Assembly: GCA_903852495.1 (NCBI GenBank)
Contig: CAINRC010000059.1
Location: forward strand, 38,063 to 102,062
DNA: 64,000 nt
DNA from: an uncultured Geobacteraceae bacterium
GTDB lineage: Bacteria > Desulfobacterota > Desulfuromonadia > Geobacterales > Pseudopelobacteraceae
Direction: 5' to 3'
Shown: in pieces, positions 1 to 9,655 of the stretch
How positions within the stretch are numbered: position 1 is the stretch's first letter
Layout of the letters: the number at the start of each line of letters is the position of its first letter
Notes under the pieces: generated by a model
What the model was told of the DNA's origin: nothing
The model's input: only the letters and a program-made list of their open reading frames with translations
Databases searched by the model: none
Translations under genes and position numbers: made by a program

Positions 1-1315
1 CCTCCCAGATATGAAACAGGCCGCGCGCCGTATCCAGGCCAAACAGCGACTCACCGTCACTTGAATCATCCTCATCCGCTCGGTTGGCCCGGGCGCCAAC
101 CAGCGCCAGATCTCCGGCCAAAACCGCAAAAAGCCCCGGCCAGCGGCGCAGGAGCAACGGGCCGAAACTGAATTGCCGCAGCGTGAACGGCAGGCGCGGT
201 TCTTCACCGGTGAGATTTTTCATGCGCCTGTTGCCCAGACAACGCTCTGCCCGAATCATCCCCGGAACCACCATGGAGAGCGCCAGCAGCGGCAAGCCCA
301 GCGGCAGCAGCACCAGCAGCAGAACGGCAGCCGGCAGCAGACCGATCGTACCGCCGGTCGTTTCTGCTGTTGCGGCGGCCATATCCCCCAGAATAAAGGC
401 ATCCGGCGCGGTGACGGCAGCACCGCTGCGCAGGTTGACCAGGAATTTTCCCCGCGCCGCCATGCCGTTCAATTCGGTGTGCGGGCCGGTGACCGTACCG
501 GACATGACCAGACTGTCGCAGATCAGATCCGAATTGTTTACCAGGCAGAAGCTGGAAATGACGGCATTGGGACCGATCTGCCCGGAGCCGGTTATCCGGC
601 AGTGACTGCCGATCAGAACCGGCGCAACCAGGTTGACGTGGGGATCAATTTCCGTGTGGTCGCCAATCCAGAGCCCGGCGCCGGCCGGAGCGGCAGAGAT
701 CCGGTACTCTGGAAAGCGGCCTTCGAGAATGTCCCGTTGAGCCTGAAGAAACCCGTTCAAGTCGGTAATCAGACCCGCCTCGGGTGGTGGCACCGCAGCG
801 GCAGAGAACAGCCCCTTCAGGCGGGCCGCCGTCAGCAATTCTTCAACCGTTTCAAAATTGTTATCCTGCGCTACCTCTCGCAACGTCGCGGCAGCGATGG
901 CAAAAAGGGCACCGCCCGGACCGCCGCACAGTGCCGCACCATCTCCCGCAGCAACCGTTTCGGCCAGAAAGCCGGAAACCTCAGCCGAAACCGCCAGGTT
1001 AGCGGGGAGGCAGACCACCCCTCCCTGGATGCCGTGCAGAGCCGCCCGCACCATGCGCTGAAGGCCGCCCTGATCCCGTACAGCGGAAATTGCCAACTGA
1101 CTCCCCCAGCGCTCGCCGTTGCCAAAATGATGCACAACCTCTTCAGAGCGGTCATCACACAGCAGCGTCACGTCGCGGATACCGGCGGTGACAAGCTGTT
1201 CCAGAAGATGTTCAACAATCGGTTTTCCGGCCAGAGGGAACAGAAAATCGGGGCAGAGCGAACGGAGCGGAGCGAGGGATTCACCCCGCTGGAACGGAAA
1301 GATCAGCGCTTTCAT
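1..1315 (-). CDS. NDP-sugar nucleotidyltransferase fused to sugar-transferase-like domain (partial)
   Basis: The minus-strand frame opens with ATG at 1315 and stays open to the window edge, so the C-terminus is missing. The N-terminus (MKALIFPFQRGESLAPLR, then PLAGKPIVEHLLEQL) fits a nucleotidyltransferase fold, though the usual GxGTR loop is degenerate. The middle (about residues 190-310) has the hexapeptide rhythm of a left-handed beta helix. A hydrophobic segment follows near residues 325-350. The last part (LFAVLAGDLALVGAR, then GLFHIWE) resembles the NVLKGDMSLVGPRP and GIT-LWQVSG motifs of polyprenyl-phosphate sugar transferases in weakened form. It overlaps the upstream glycosyltransferase gene by ATGA, so the two are probably translationally coupled. 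Likely role: making or transferring an activated sugar for surface polysaccharide. The fusion order is seen; activity of either half is uncertain. Confidence 0.72.
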   Translation of the reverse strand, partial: MKALIFPFQRGESLAPLRSLCPDFLFPLAGKPIVEHLLEQLVTAGIRDVTLLCDDRSEEVVHHFGNGERWGSQLAISAVRDQGGLQRMVRAALHGIQGGVVCLPANLAVSAEVSGFLAETVAAGDGAALCGGPGGALFAIAAATLREVAQDNNFETVEELLTAARLKGLFSAAAVPPPEAGLITDLNGFLQAQRDILEGRFPEYRISAAPAGAGLWIGDHTEIDPHVNLVAPVLIGSHCRITGSGQIGPNAVISSFCLVNNSDLICDSLVMSGTVTGPHTELNGMAARGKFLVNLRSGAAVTAPDAFILGDMAAATAETTGGTIGLLPAAVLLLVLLPLGLPLLALSMVVPGMIRAERCLGNRRMKNLTGEEPRLPFTLRQFSFGPLLLRRWPGLFAVLAGDLALVGARANRADEDDSSDGESLFGLDTARGLFHIWE

Positions 1316-2859
1316 GGTTCGTTCCGGTCGGCAAGAATCGATTGGTCGTCCGTAATGGTGAACAGGCTATCAAGGCGGGTCAAACGGAGGAGTTGCCGTA
1401 CCGCCGCAGTCGGTGCGCAGAGCGTGCTCGTACGGCCCTGCTTATGGACATGGCGCTGGATGCGGTGAAAGGCCACCAGACCGCTGCTGTCGGCAAATTC
1501 CAGAGCGGTCAGGTTCATGATGCAGTTCCTGCCGTCAAGAGCCGGCAGCAGTACGTCAAAGGGAAAGTTTTTCATGGCCAGGGCATCCAGCCTCCCCCGC
1601 AGTGTAACAACTGCGGTGCCGTCCCGCAGAAAGGAAATCTGGTAGGGTGCTCCATCAGTGCTGCGGTCCTGGCGGATGCGGCTGACGGCCTGATCTCTGT
1701 CGGCAAACGTGCGTTCCTGAAACATATCGGCAATGCGGTTGAAACGGAAGAAATCCTGGACATGGGCATTCAGTGACACCAGTTTGAGTTTGCAGCCGTC
1801 CGATTCCTGCTCCTGCCGCCACAGACGCACCAGAAGGCCAAGGCCGGAGGAGTCGACCATGCCAACCTTTTTAAAATCCAGAATCAGGTGACTACTGTAT
1901 TTATACGCACTGGCCACGGCAGGGGCCAACTCCTTCACCGCCAGGGCATCCAATCTGGCCGGCAGCTTGATGGTGTAGATATCCTCCTCGGTATGCAAAA
2001 CCACCAAGCCGCCAACCGGGGCAACCAGAAGCTCCGAAGTGTAGCGTTGCCGGGCGGCGCGGTAGATCCGGATAGCGGGCCAGGCGTGGAGGGCGAACTT
2101 GACCATGCCGACCGCATAGCGTTTCCAGAGCCGGCGCGGCTCCATCAAAATCCGGTAGATCCATTCCAGACCGGCTTTCTGGACCCAGAGCGGTGCGCGC
2201 GACACCGTGCCGATGATAAACTCGAAGGTGCCGCCGATACCGATGGAAACCGGCACCTTCAGGCGCGGCGCGTTGCGGGCAAACCAGAGTTCCTGCTTGG
2301 GATTGCCGAAGGCGATCAGCAGGACGTCCGGCCGGGCGGCGTTGATTTCATCCACAATGGCTTTATCCTCCGCCTCGAAATCCACGAGGTGCTCCCCCTC
2401 GGTGTACACGAACGGCGAACTGACACCGGCAACCTTCAGACCCGGATTACGCTGGACAAGGAGGTCGGCGGCACGCTGCCCCACATCGCCGCGCCCCCCC
2501 AGAAAAAACAGGGAAATGCCGCGCCGGGCGGCCTCGGCGGCCAGGGCCGGCACCATATCGGCGCCCGTAACCCGCTCCTTGAGCGGGGCGCCAAGCAGGC
2601 GGGACATCCAGACCACCGGCATACCGTCGGCGGTCACCATGTCGGCCCGGCGCAGGATATCCAGCAGTTCCGGGTGGTTAATCCCCCCCTGTTCCCAGGA
2701 AAGGGTGTTGACGATAAAATCCACATTGACCGTTGCCACCTGACGCGGCACCCCGTCCTTTTTGTACTCCCCGACCAGCGCACATATTCCCTCGACCGCC
2801 TCGGTAAGGGTCAGGTTGTCAACGGGGATGCCGAGAATGATAACGGTGTCGCGCGGCAT
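1312..2859 (-). CDS. WecG/TagA-family glycosyltransferase fused to two STAS domains
   Basis: Residues 1 to about 250 match the WecG/TagA/CpsF family, which moves a UDP-amino sugar onto a lipid-linked sugar: an early TADGMPVVW motif, GADMVPAL, FLGGRG and FGNPKQELW are all present. About residues 290-400 and 410-510 are two STAS domains, each with the (V/A)DSSGL motif around the usual phosphorylatable serine. WecG/TagA proteins are normally about 240-260 residues, so the 515-residue length comes from the STAS tail. The start codon overlaps the stop of the sugar transferase upstream (TGATG). STAS domains usually bind partner proteins under control of serine phosphorylation, so the fusion suggests that glycosyl transfer is regulated or tethered; this is inference. 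A separate STAS protein is encoded at 6835-7182. Confidence 0.85.
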   Translation of the reverse strand: MPRDTVIILGIPVDNLTLTEAVEGICALVGEYKKDGVPRQVATVNVDFIVNTLSWEQGGINHPELLDILRRADMVTADGMPVVWMSRLLGAPLKERVTGADMVPALAAEAARRGISLFFLGGRGDVGQRAADLLVQRNPGLKVAGVSSPFVYTEGEHLVDFEAEDKAIVDEINAARPDVLLIAFGNPKQELWFARNAPRLKVPVSIGIGGTFEFIIGTVSRAPLWVQKAGLEWIYRILMEPRRLWKRYAVGMVKFALHAWPAIRIYRAARQRYTSELLVAPVGGLVVLHTEEDIYTIKLPARLDALAVKELAPAVASAYKYSSHLILDFKKVGMVDSSGLGLLVRLWRQEQESDGCKLKLVSLNAHVQDFFRFNRIADMFQERTFADRDQAVSRIRQDRSTDGAPYQISFLRDGTAVVTLRGRLDALAMKNFPFDVLLPALDGRNCIMNLTALEFADSSGLVAFHRIQRHVHKQGRTSTLCAPTAAVRQLLRLTRLDSLFTITDDQSILADRNEP

Positions 2860-3572
2860 CAGTAGGCCCCTTTTCCGAACAGGACCGCCGGAATGGTTTT
2901 AAATAGCAGAACAATGTCGAACCAGAACGAGCGGCTTTCGATGTAACGGGTGTCCAGCCGGACCTGCCCTTTGAAATCGATGTTGCTTCTGCCGCTGACC
3001 TGCCAGATGCAGGTGATGCCCGGCAGGGCGTCCAGGCGGCGACGATCGTCCAGAGTATACTCGGCCACCTCTCCGGGGATGGCCGGACGCGGCCCCACCA
3101 GCGACATATCCCCTTTGAACACGTTCCAGAACTGGGGCAGTTCATCCAGGGAGGTTCTGCGCATAACGGCGCCTACTCGGGTGATGCGGGGGTCTTTTTT
3201 CATCTTGAAGATCACCCCGGCAGCCGATTCGTTTTGTTCCTTCAGTTTTTCCAGCAGTTTTTCGGCGTTGATCACCATGGAGCGGAACTTGTACATCCTG
3301 AACAGCTTGCCCCAGCGGCCGACCCGGTTCTGGGCAAAAAACACCGGACCGGGTGATTCCAGATAAATGAGCAGCGCAAGGGCGGCAAAGAGAGGCGCCA
3401 GCATGATCAGCAGCAGGCCGGACAGGAGAATGTCCATGCCGCGCTTGGTCAACTCCGCCATCCCGACCACCGTTCGCCAGGCGAGACGCTTGTGCAGGAA
3501 GTAGAGGCGCGAGCGCAATCCGCCGTCGGCATAGGTATTGTAAAGGTTGTCAAGCAGCTGCTGGTCTTTCAT
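2859..3572 (-). CDS. Undecaprenyl-phosphate sugar-1-phosphate transferase (WbaP/RfbP type)
   Basis: A 237-residue bacterial sugar transferase that would start polysaccharide assembly by moving a sugar-1-phosphate from a nucleotide sugar to undecaprenyl phosphate at the inner membrane. Visible hallmarks are a hydrophobic segment at about residues 48-72 ending in ESPGPVFFAQNRVG, then YKFRSM, TSLDELPQFWNVFKGDMSLV, GPRP and PGITCIWQVSGRS. It is the short catalytic form, without the N-terminal four-helix domain of full-length WbaP. It lies 24 bases after the HPt gene and overlaps the next gene by one base, so it sits inside the minus-strand operon. Which sugar it uses cannot be read from the sequence. 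Confidence 0.92.
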   Translation of the reverse strand: MKDQQLLDNLYNTYADGGLRSRLYFLHKRLAWRTVVGMAELTKRGMDILLSGLLLIMLAPLFAALALLIYLESPGPVFFAQNRVGRWGKLFRMYKFRSMVINAEKLLEKLKEQNESAAGVIFKMKKDPRITRVGAVMRRTSLDELPQFWNVFKGDMSLVGPRPAIPGEVAEYTLDDRRRLDALPGITCIWQVSGRSNIDFKGQVRLDTRYIESRSFWFDIVLLFKTIPAVLFGKGAY

Positions 3573-3596
3573 GGCAGGCGTTCCGTTCTACTGCTG

Positions 3597-3956
3597 TTAC
3601 TCATAACACACATCTAAACAGTCAAGATACGCTTCCAGCATAACCACCTGGGCAAGTACACCGTGCAGGTCTGCGGCTTTCGCCGCGCTCTCCATGGATG
3701 CTCCGATCTCGGAAATCCCCTGGAAACCATAGCAGCCGCCGGAACCCCTCATGCCGTGTGCAATGCCGCAGATCTCTTCGCACGCTGCCACGTTCACCAA
3801 CTCCCGGAGCTGCAGGCACTCCACCCGTTTTTTCTCAAGATATTCCGGAATGATATCATCCAGATCAACATCGCAGACGACCAGATTGCGAGCGCTGTTG
3901 CCGACTGTTATCTGTTCAAATGTGGTGAAGCTATCCATAATGGCTCCCTGGTTCAT
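3597..3956 (-). CDS. HPt phosphotransfer protein
   Basis: A small histidine phosphotransfer protein of 119 residues. The active-site helix reads GIAHGMRGSGGCYGF, which fits the HPt pattern AHxLKGSGxxxGF, with the phosphate-accepting His in AHG. The ATG at 3956 overlaps the stop of the hybrid kinase gene as ATGA; a second ATG at 3938 with GGGAG ahead of it would shorten the protein by six residues. Frame extension further upstream lies inside the kinase gene and is not real. The neighbouring kinase ends in a receiver domain, so this protein is the natural next step in that phosphorelay. No output regulator is encoded beside it; the following genes are glycosyltransferases. Confidence 0.85.
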   Translation of the reverse strand: MNQGAIMDSFTTFEQITVGNSARNLVVCDVDLDDIIPEYLEKKRVECLQLRELVNVAACEEICGIAHGMRGSGGCYGFQGISEIGASMESAAKAADLHGVLAQVVMLEAYLDCLDVCYE

Positions 3957-6631
3957 TTGCTCTGCTCCGTGACGGCGGCATATCCGCTGACCACTTCCAG
4001 CAGTTTTTCCTTGTGTATCGGTTTCGTCAGATGGTCGCTGCAGCCGGCGGCCAGGCTTTTCTGGCGATCCTCCTTGAGAGCGTTTGCCGTCAGGGCGATG
4101 ATCGGCGCCGGGTCGCGTCCCGTAGCCGATTCCCATTCCCGCATCAGGCCGACCGCCGTATACCCGTCCATGACCGGCATCTCCATATCCAGCAGCACCA
4201 GATCATAAGCACCCTGCTTGACTTTGGCAACGGCCTCTTCGCCGTTTACGGCGATTTCCACCCGGTGATCAGTATGACGGAAAAAGGCGTTCAGCACCGT
4301 GCGGTTATCCTTGTTATCGTCAACCAGTAAAATAGAGAGCGACTTGAAGACTTTTTTCTCGATATGTTCTTCCGGGACGCATTCTGGCGGCGTTTCCGAC
4401 GGAGCAGCAAAACGGCAGGTAAAATAGAAACAGCTCCCCTGGCCGGGCGTGCTTTCAACGCCAATGTCCCCACCCATCATTTCCACGAGCCGCTTCGAGA
4501 TTGAAAGCCCCAGGCCGGAACCGCCATATTTGCGGGTAGTAGAGGTATCAGACTGACTGAAACTCTCAAAAATCTTCTGTAGCTTGTCCGACTGAATACC
4601 GATGCCGGTGTCGGTAATGGAAAATTTCACCAGTATCGTGGCAGTATCGACCGTAACCGGTTCGACGTCCAGACTGACACTCCCCTGCTCGGTGAACTTG
4701 ATTGCGTTACCCACCAGATTGAGCAGCACCTGCTGCAGCCTGAAAGAATCCCCCACCAGCCAGTGAGGCACACCCATCGACAGTGACGAGGTAAGAAGCA
4801 GCTTCTTTTGCGCTGCCCGCACCGACGCCAGAGACGACAACTGCCTGATACAGTCCGGCAGATTGAACAGGGCGTCATCCAGCGTCATCATACCGGCTTC
4901 GATTTTAGAAAGGTCAAGAATGTCGTTTATCAACCCCTGCAGTGCTTCACCGGCTGTCTGAACTACCGACAGGTATTGCGTCTGCTCACCGTTCAGCGCC
5001 GTTTCGGCCAGCAGGTCGGTCATGCCGAGAATGGCATTGAGCGGCGTGCGGATTTCATGGCTCATGCTGGCCAGGAAATCGCTCTTGGTCTTGTTGGCCT
5101 GGTCAGCTCTGTCGCGCGCCAGTTTTTCATTCTCGGCCGCTCTGGTAAGCTCTTCCTGGAGCTGCTTCTGCTCGCCGATGTTCTCACTGACCCGCACGAA
5201 ATGGGTAATGGTGCCGGAATCGTCCCGGATCGGTGAGATGGAGATCCGCTCCCACACCAGGCTGCCGTCCTTGTTGCGGTTGTGCACTTCGCCGCGCCAC
5301 TCGCCGCCAGACAGAATCGTACGCCACATTTCCTGGTAAAATTCCGGCGGCTGTACCCCCCCTTTCAGGATGCGGGGATTTTGCCCCAGCACTTCCGCCG
5401 GGGAGTACCCGGTCAACTGGCTGAATTTGGGGTTGACGTATTCGATCGCCCCGCTGCTGTCGGTAATGATAATGGGAACCGGGCTGCTGTCCACGGCGGT
5501 TGAAAGCTTGCGCAGGGAGCGTTCCATGATTTTGTTGAGGGTTATGTCGCGGATCACCCCTACGGCGTGCCATGCACCGTCAAGCCAGACCGGCGACAGT
5601 GACAGGGCGACCGCAATCTCCTTCCCCCCCTTGCGCAGGGCAAAACGTTCAAGGGTCTTGCCCAGGGCATTGCCGGTGCCGGTGCGCAGAAAATCCGGGT
5701 AGGCGGCATTAAAATCGTCGTGATAGCGATCCGGGACCAGCAGATCGTGGAGATTTTTTCCGATCGCCTCTCCGGGTGAATAGCCGAAAACCTGTTCGGC
5801 GGCCGGATTCCAGTAGGTTATGGCGCCCCGTTCATCCATCATCAAAATGGCGTCGAGGGCCGAGTCCGTAATACCCCGCAGCAGTTTTTCATTCCCCTCG
5901 GAGGTTTCCTTAGCGGCGGTCAACTCGGTAACCCGTTCGGCGATGACCCGCGACATGGTGTTGAAGGCGGCTCCCAGCCGTCCCAAATCGTCATCACCCT
6001 CCCGCAGCGTCTGCGGCGCCAGATTGCCGGCGGCCACATCGAGACTGGCCTCGGTCAGCGATGTCAGGTTACGCGTCAGCCAGTAGCCGATGAGCAGCAA
6101 GACAAGCGAAGAAAGGACGATCTCGACCGCTGCGATACATAAGCCTTGAATCAACTGGGTCCTTCGGGCGGATTTAATATGAGATAAATCAAAGCCATAA
6201 TGAAGTGTGCCGAGTGACTGATTAGCCAGCGAAATCGGGGTTACCACGTCATAACGCATGTTCTTATCAGTAACAAGCAGTGGCAGCTTATTAAACGGTT
6301 CCGGCAGCGGCTGGTCGATGGCCAAGCCGTTGGAAGCAACTCGCTTGCCGGCCCTGTCTACGATGACAATGTAACTGACGCCACCTGAACTATGGCTTTC
6401 ATTGACAATTGCCTGCACCGTAACGTAATCCCGCTGGGCCAGCGGAGCGGTCAGAGCAGCGGTAAGCACAGGGGTATATTCCTCCACTTGAATGCGCGTC
6501 TGGTCGGTCATGGCGCCGTGAAACAGGCGCATACTGTTGGAAACCATAATCATCAGCATCAGTAGTTCCACACCGATTGCCAGCAGCAACAGGCGCCCAC
6601 GGATGGTATGGCGGAAGGGCAGCCGGATCAT
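3953..6631 (-). CDS. Hybrid sensor histidine kinase (HAMP-PAS-PAS-HisKA-HATPase-REC)
   Basis: An 892-residue membrane hybrid kinase. The N-terminus has a transmembrane helix (about 13-33), a periplasmic domain (about 35-165) and a second helix (about 166-187), followed by HAMP ([20 protein letters not shown]). Two PAS domains follow: [19 protein letters not shown], then [19 protein letters not shown] with a PAC motif. The HisKA H-box is [19 protein letters not shown], and the N, G1 and G2 boxes are intact ([38 protein letters not shown]). The C-terminal receiver has VDDNKDN, the acceptor Asp in [11 protein letters not shown], and the Lys in LTKPIHK. It passes directly into the HPt gene. All catalytic boxes are present, so it should be active. 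The signal sensed is unknown. Confidence 0.93.
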   Translation of the reverse strand: MIRLPFRHTIRGRLLLLAIGVELLMLMIMVSNSMRLFHGAMTDQTRIQVEEYTPVLTAALTAPLAQRDYVTVQAIVNESHSSGGVSYIVIVDRAGKRVASNGLAIDQPLPEPFNKLPLLVTDKNMRYDVVTPISLANQSLGTLHYGFDLSHIKSARRTQLIQGLCIAAVEIVLSSLVLLLIGYWLTRNLTSLTEASLDVAAGNLAPQTLREGDDDLGRLGAAFNTMSRVIAERVTELTAAKETSEGNEKLLRGITDSALDAILMMDERGAITYWNPAAEQVFGYSPGEAIGKNLHDLLVPDRYHDDFNAAYPDFLRTGTGNALGKTLERFALRKGGKEIAVALSLSPVWLDGAWHAVGVIRDITLNKIMERSLRKLSTAVDSSPVPIIITDSSGAIEYVNPKFSQLTGYSPAEVLGQNPRILKGGVQPPEFYQEMWRTILSGGEWRGEVHNRNKDGSLVWERISISPIRDDSGTITHFVRVSENIGEQKQLQEELTRAAENEKLARDRADQANKTKSDFLASMSHEIRTPLNAILGMTDLLAETALNGEQTQYLSVVQTAGEALQGLINDILDLSKIEAGMMTLDDALFNLPDCIRQLSSLASVRAAQKKLLLTSSLSMGVPHWLVGDSFRLQQVLLNLVGNAIKFTEQGSVSLDVEPVTVDTATILVKFSITDTGIGIQSDKLQKIFESFSQSDTSTTRKYGGSGLGLSISKRLVEMMGGDIGVESTPGQGSCFYFTCRFAAPSETPPECVPEEHIEKKVFKSLSILLVDDNKDNRTVLNAFFRHTDHRVEIAVNGEEAVAKVKQGAYDLVLLDMEMPVMDGYTAVGLMREWESATGRDPAPIIALTANALKEDRQKSLAAGCSDHLTKPIHKEKLLEVVSGYAAVTEQSK

Positions 6632-6792
6632 TGTGCGCCACCTCTGCGTAGAAACGTCCGTACTTCGCCGGCGATTAACAGCATACCTGACACGGCACTA
6701 CCTGTTCGGGGTATTTCCATTGGTGTATCACCTTGTGCTCTGTATCCGTTACACACTGTTTCCAACGTCATGAGGCTCGTAACTCCCCCCAC

Positions 6793-6815
6793 CCCCCTCT
6801 TATCTTAAGAGGGGG
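6793..6815. repeat. C/G-rich perfect hairpin between two minus-strand genes
   Basis: The arms CCCCCTCTTA and TAAGAGGGGG pair perfectly over 10 bp around a 3-base loop. It lies in the 203-bp gap between the STAS gene (stop at 6835) and the hybrid kinase (start at 6631). No T-run follows it on the minus strand, so a classical rho-independent terminator is not supported. It could reduce read-through or be one of the C/G-rich palindromes also seen near 13000-13300. Confidence 0.5.
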
Positions 6816-6834
6816 AGCTTTGGGTGAATCAATT

Positions 6835-7182
6835 TTAGCGGCAAACCGGAATCAATAATGCCAGCGCCTCTTCAACACCGGCCATCATGGGGAAAATCCG
6901 GTCCATCCTGGTTAGCCGGAAGAGGGTCGATACTTGTGATCCGGCGCCGAAAATTGCGACATTCCCGCTTTCGCCAACCGCTTTTAACAGGGAAATAATA
7001 CCACTCAGGCCACTGCTGTCAACAAACTCCACCTCACCCAGGTCAAGGGCGATCAGCCGGTGGCCGGCCTCGACCCTCCCGGCCATGTACTGTTTGAATT
7101 CCTGGGCTACCGGAGCGTCCAGACGCTTCTCCAGCGGTCTGATGACCAGAACCGCACCTTCCTGACGTTCCTCGAATTGCAT
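6835..7182 (-). CDS. STAS-domain anti-sigma-factor-antagonist-like protein
   Basis: A 115-residue single STAS domain of the SpoIIAA type. It opens MQFEERQEGAVLVIRPLEKRLD, and the conserved loop is VEFVDSSGLSGIISLLKAVG, where the second Ser is the usual phosphorylation site. It follows glycogen phosphorylase by 31 bases and is probably co-transcribed with it. Family members act by binding an anti-sigma kinase or another partner when unphosphorylated. No partner SpoIIAB-like kinase or PP2C phosphatase is visible in the window, so the partner must be elsewhere. The two STAS domains on the WecG-like enzyme at 1312-2859 are a possible functional link. Confidence 0.9.
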   Translation of the reverse strand: MQFEERQEGAVLVIRPLEKRLDAPVAQEFKQYMAGRVEAGHRLIALDLGEVEFVDSSGLSGIISLLKAVGESGNVAIFGAGSQVSTLFRLTRMDRIFPMMAGVEEALALLIPVCR

Positions 7183-7213
7183 TCTTGTTCTCCTTACCAG
7201 GTGCTGACGTGCG

Positions 7214-9655
7214 TCAGGTCAAGTTCCAAATATCCCGGGCATACTCACGGATGGTGCGATCGCTTGAAAATTTGCCGATGCGGGCCACGTTGAGAATAGC
7301 TTTCCTTCCCCATAGTTCCGGTTGGGAAAAATCAGCGGTGACCGCGGCCTGGGCTTCGGCGTAGCTGTCAAGATCGGCCAGATGAAAATAGTGGTCCGGG
7401 TTGTCCAGCAGGGAATGGCCAATCCAGTCAAACAGGCCCGGTTCGCCCGGGCTGAACATGCCGGAAGCGATGGCGTCCATGACCCGCCGCACCCGTTCGC
7501 TCCGTTCGTAAAAATCCCTCGGCCGGTATCCCTGGCGGCGCAAGCGGAGCACGTCCGCCGTCAACAGTCCGAAAATATAAATATTTTCCTCCCCGACTTC
7601 CTCCATGATCTCGATGTTGGCTCCGTCCATGGTGCCGATGGTCAGGGCTCCGTTCATGGAAAGCTTCATGTTGCCGGTGCCGGAAGCCTCCATGCCGGCC
7701 GTTGAAATCTGCTCGGACAGATCGGCGGCCGGGATGATTTTTTCGGCCAGCGACACACGGTAATCGGGGAGAAAGGCGATCTTGATCTGATCCCGCACAC
7801 GCGGGTCATTGTTGATTCGCTCGGCAACAGCGCAGATCAGCCTGATAACCTGCTTGGCCGTCCAATAACCGGGGGCCGCCTTGCCGGCAAAAAGAAACAC
7901 CCGTGGCGACGGCAGCTCCACGCCATCCTCAACAATTGAAAGATACAGGGAAATGATGTGCAGTACATTCAGCAGCTGGCGTTTGTATTCGTGCATCCGC
8001 TTGACCTGAACATCGAAGAGCGCCGCCGGATCGATGCGTACGCGGTTGCTGGACCACACGGTGTCAGCCAGCAGGCGCTTGTTGCCCCGCTTCACCTCAC
8101 GAAACGCCTGTTGGAACGCGCTGTCATGGGCGTATGGTTCCAGCCCGCGCAATTCATCCAGGTTGGTGATCCACCGGTCACCGATCGTGGCGCTGATCAG
8201 CCCCGCCAACCCCGGATTAGCTTTCAGCAGCCAGCGGCGCGGCGTGACGCCGTTGGTTTTGTTGTTGAATTTTTCCGGCCAGAGTTCAAAAAAATCCGGC
8301 ACCAGATCGGTGGTGACCAGATCCGAGTGCAGTTTGGCAACGCCATTAACCGAGTGGCTCCCGACGATGGCGAGGTGGGCCATGCGCACCTGTTTCGGGT
8401 CACATTCCTCGATGATCGAAATGCGCGCCAGACGTGCTGTATCTCCCGGCCAGCGGTGTGCCGCCAGTTCGAGAAAGCGCCGGTTGATCTCGTAGATGAT
8501 CTGGAGATGGCGCGGCAGCACCCGTTCAAACAGCGGCACCGACCATTTCTCCAGTGCTTCCGGCATCAGCGTGTGGTTGGTGTAGCCGAGGGTCGCCTGC
8601 ACCAGTGCCCAGGCGCTGTCCCACTCAAGATGCTCCTCATCGACAAAAATCCGCATCAATTCGGCAACGGTAATCGCCGGATGGGTATCGTTAAGCTGGA
8701 TGGCAACCCGCTCCGGAAAACGCTCCAGTTCAGTATCGCCGTGCGCTGCGCGGTAGCGGCGCAGTATGTCGCGCAGCGAGCAGGCGACCAGAAAATACTC
8801 CTGAATCAGCCGCAGCTCCTTGCCGCTCAGCAGCGTGTCCGCCGGATAGAGAATTTTCGAGATCGTTTCAGAGGAGATCTTCTGCTGGACGGCGTGGAGA
8901 TAGTCCCCTTCGTTGAAGATCTGCATATCGAAATCCTGCGACGAGCGTGCGGAATAGAGCCGCAGATAATTAACGCACTCGCCGCCGTAGCCCGGCACCG
9001 GAAGATCGGAAGGAACCCCGATCAGCACCTGCCAGTCAAGCCACATGGGGTTGTACTCGCCGTTACCGTCAACGGCATGCTCGATCCGCCCATGGATTGG
9101 AATTATGCACGCTTCTTCAGCGCGCTCTATCAGCCATGGCGACCCTTGTGAAAGCCAGTGATCCGGCTTCTCCACCTGCCGGCCATTGCGCACATCCTGA
9201 CGAAACAGGCCGAACTCGTAGAGCAGTCCGTAGCCATAGCCGGCATAGCCCAGGCTGGCCAGCGAGTCGAGAAAACAGGCGGCCAATCTTCCCAGACCAC
9301 CGTTGCCAAGTGCGGCATCAGGCTCGACCGAGCGGACCTCTTCCAGATCAGCACCCAGGCTGGCCAAGGCTTCGCGGCAGGTATCCAGAAGCCCCAGATT
9401 ATACAGGCTGTTTCCCAGGGCACGCCCCATCAGAAACTCCATGGAGAGGTAATACAAACGCTTGGCACCGCTGCGGCTATGGCGCTGTTCCGTCTGGATC
9501 ATGCCGTCGATCAAGCGCTCCCGTATCGCCAGAGACGTGGCATCGAAGAACTCCCTGCAACTGAGGTTCTCCCCGCTGTTGCCAAGCGAATACCGTGCAT
9601 AGTGACGCAGGGTTTCAGCGAGAGATGAACACCTGTCCTCCACTTCTGGCATCAT
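7214..9655 (-). CDS. glgP: Glycogen/starch phosphorylase
   Basis: An 813-residue alpha-glucan phosphorylase, which releases glucose-1-phosphate from glycogen or maltodextrin using inorganic phosphate and pyridoxal phosphate. Length and motifs fit the family: DAALGNGGLGRLAACFLDS, NDTHPAITVAELMR, and EASGTGNMKLSMNGALTIGT, where the Lys in NMK is the expected PLP lysine. Its ATG overlaps the stop of the CHASE hybrid kinase (ATGA), so translation is probably coupled to it. Glucose-1-phosphate is a precursor of UDP- and ADP-glucose, which fits a location next to surface-polysaccharide genes. No glycogen synthase or branching enzyme is visible in the window. The pairing with a sensor kinase is unusual but clear from the overlap. 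Confidence 0.96.
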   Translation of the reverse strand: MMPEVEDRCSSLAETLRHYARYSLGNSGENLSCREFFDATSLAIRERLIDGMIQTEQRHSRSGAKRLYYLSMEFLMGRALGNSLYNLGLLDTCREALASLGADLEEVRSVEPDAALGNGGLGRLAACFLDSLASLGYAGYGYGLLYEFGLFRQDVRNGRQVEKPDHWLSQGSPWLIERAEEACIIPIHGRIEHAVDGNGEYNPMWLDWQVLIGVPSDLPVPGYGGECVNYLRLYSARSSQDFDMQIFNEGDYLHAVQQKISSETISKILYPADTLLSGKELRLIQEYFLVACSLRDILRRYRAAHGDTELERFPERVAIQLNDTHPAITVAELMRIFVDEEHLEWDSAWALVQATLGYTNHTLMPEALEKWSVPLFERVLPRHLQIIYEINRRFLELAAHRWPGDTARLARISIIEECDPKQVRMAHLAIVGSHSVNGVAKLHSDLVTTDLVPDFFELWPEKFNNKTNGVTPRRWLLKANPGLAGLISATIGDRWITNLDELRGLEPYAHDSAFQQAFREVKRGNKRLLADTVWSSNRVRIDPAALFDVQVKRMHEYKRQLLNVLHIISLYLSIVEDGVELPSPRVFLFAGKAAPGYWTAKQVIRLICAVAERINNDPRVRDQIKIAFLPDYRVSLAEKIIPAADLSEQISTAGMEASGTGNMKLSMNGALTIGTMDGANIEIMEEVGEENIYIFGLLTADVLRLRRQGYRPRDFYERSERVRRVMDAIASGMFSPGEPGLFDWIGHSLLDNPDHYFHLADLDSYAEAQAAVTADFSQPELWGRKAILNVARIGKFSSDRTIREYARDIWNLT

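Noticed and set aside
173..1468. Long plus-strand open frame at the left edge
   Set aside because: It is the antisense shadow of the nucleotidyltransferase gene and the end of the glycosyltransferase gene on the minus strand; its translation has no recognisable motif and biased composition.
1888..2865. Plus-strand open frame of 325 codons
   Set aside because: It lies opposite the WecG/TagA-STAS gene, whose motifs are clear; the shadow has no ribosome site or family likeness.
7958..9151. Plus-strand open frame of 397 codons
   Set aside because: It is antisense to glgP and only reflects G/C-rich codon third positions.
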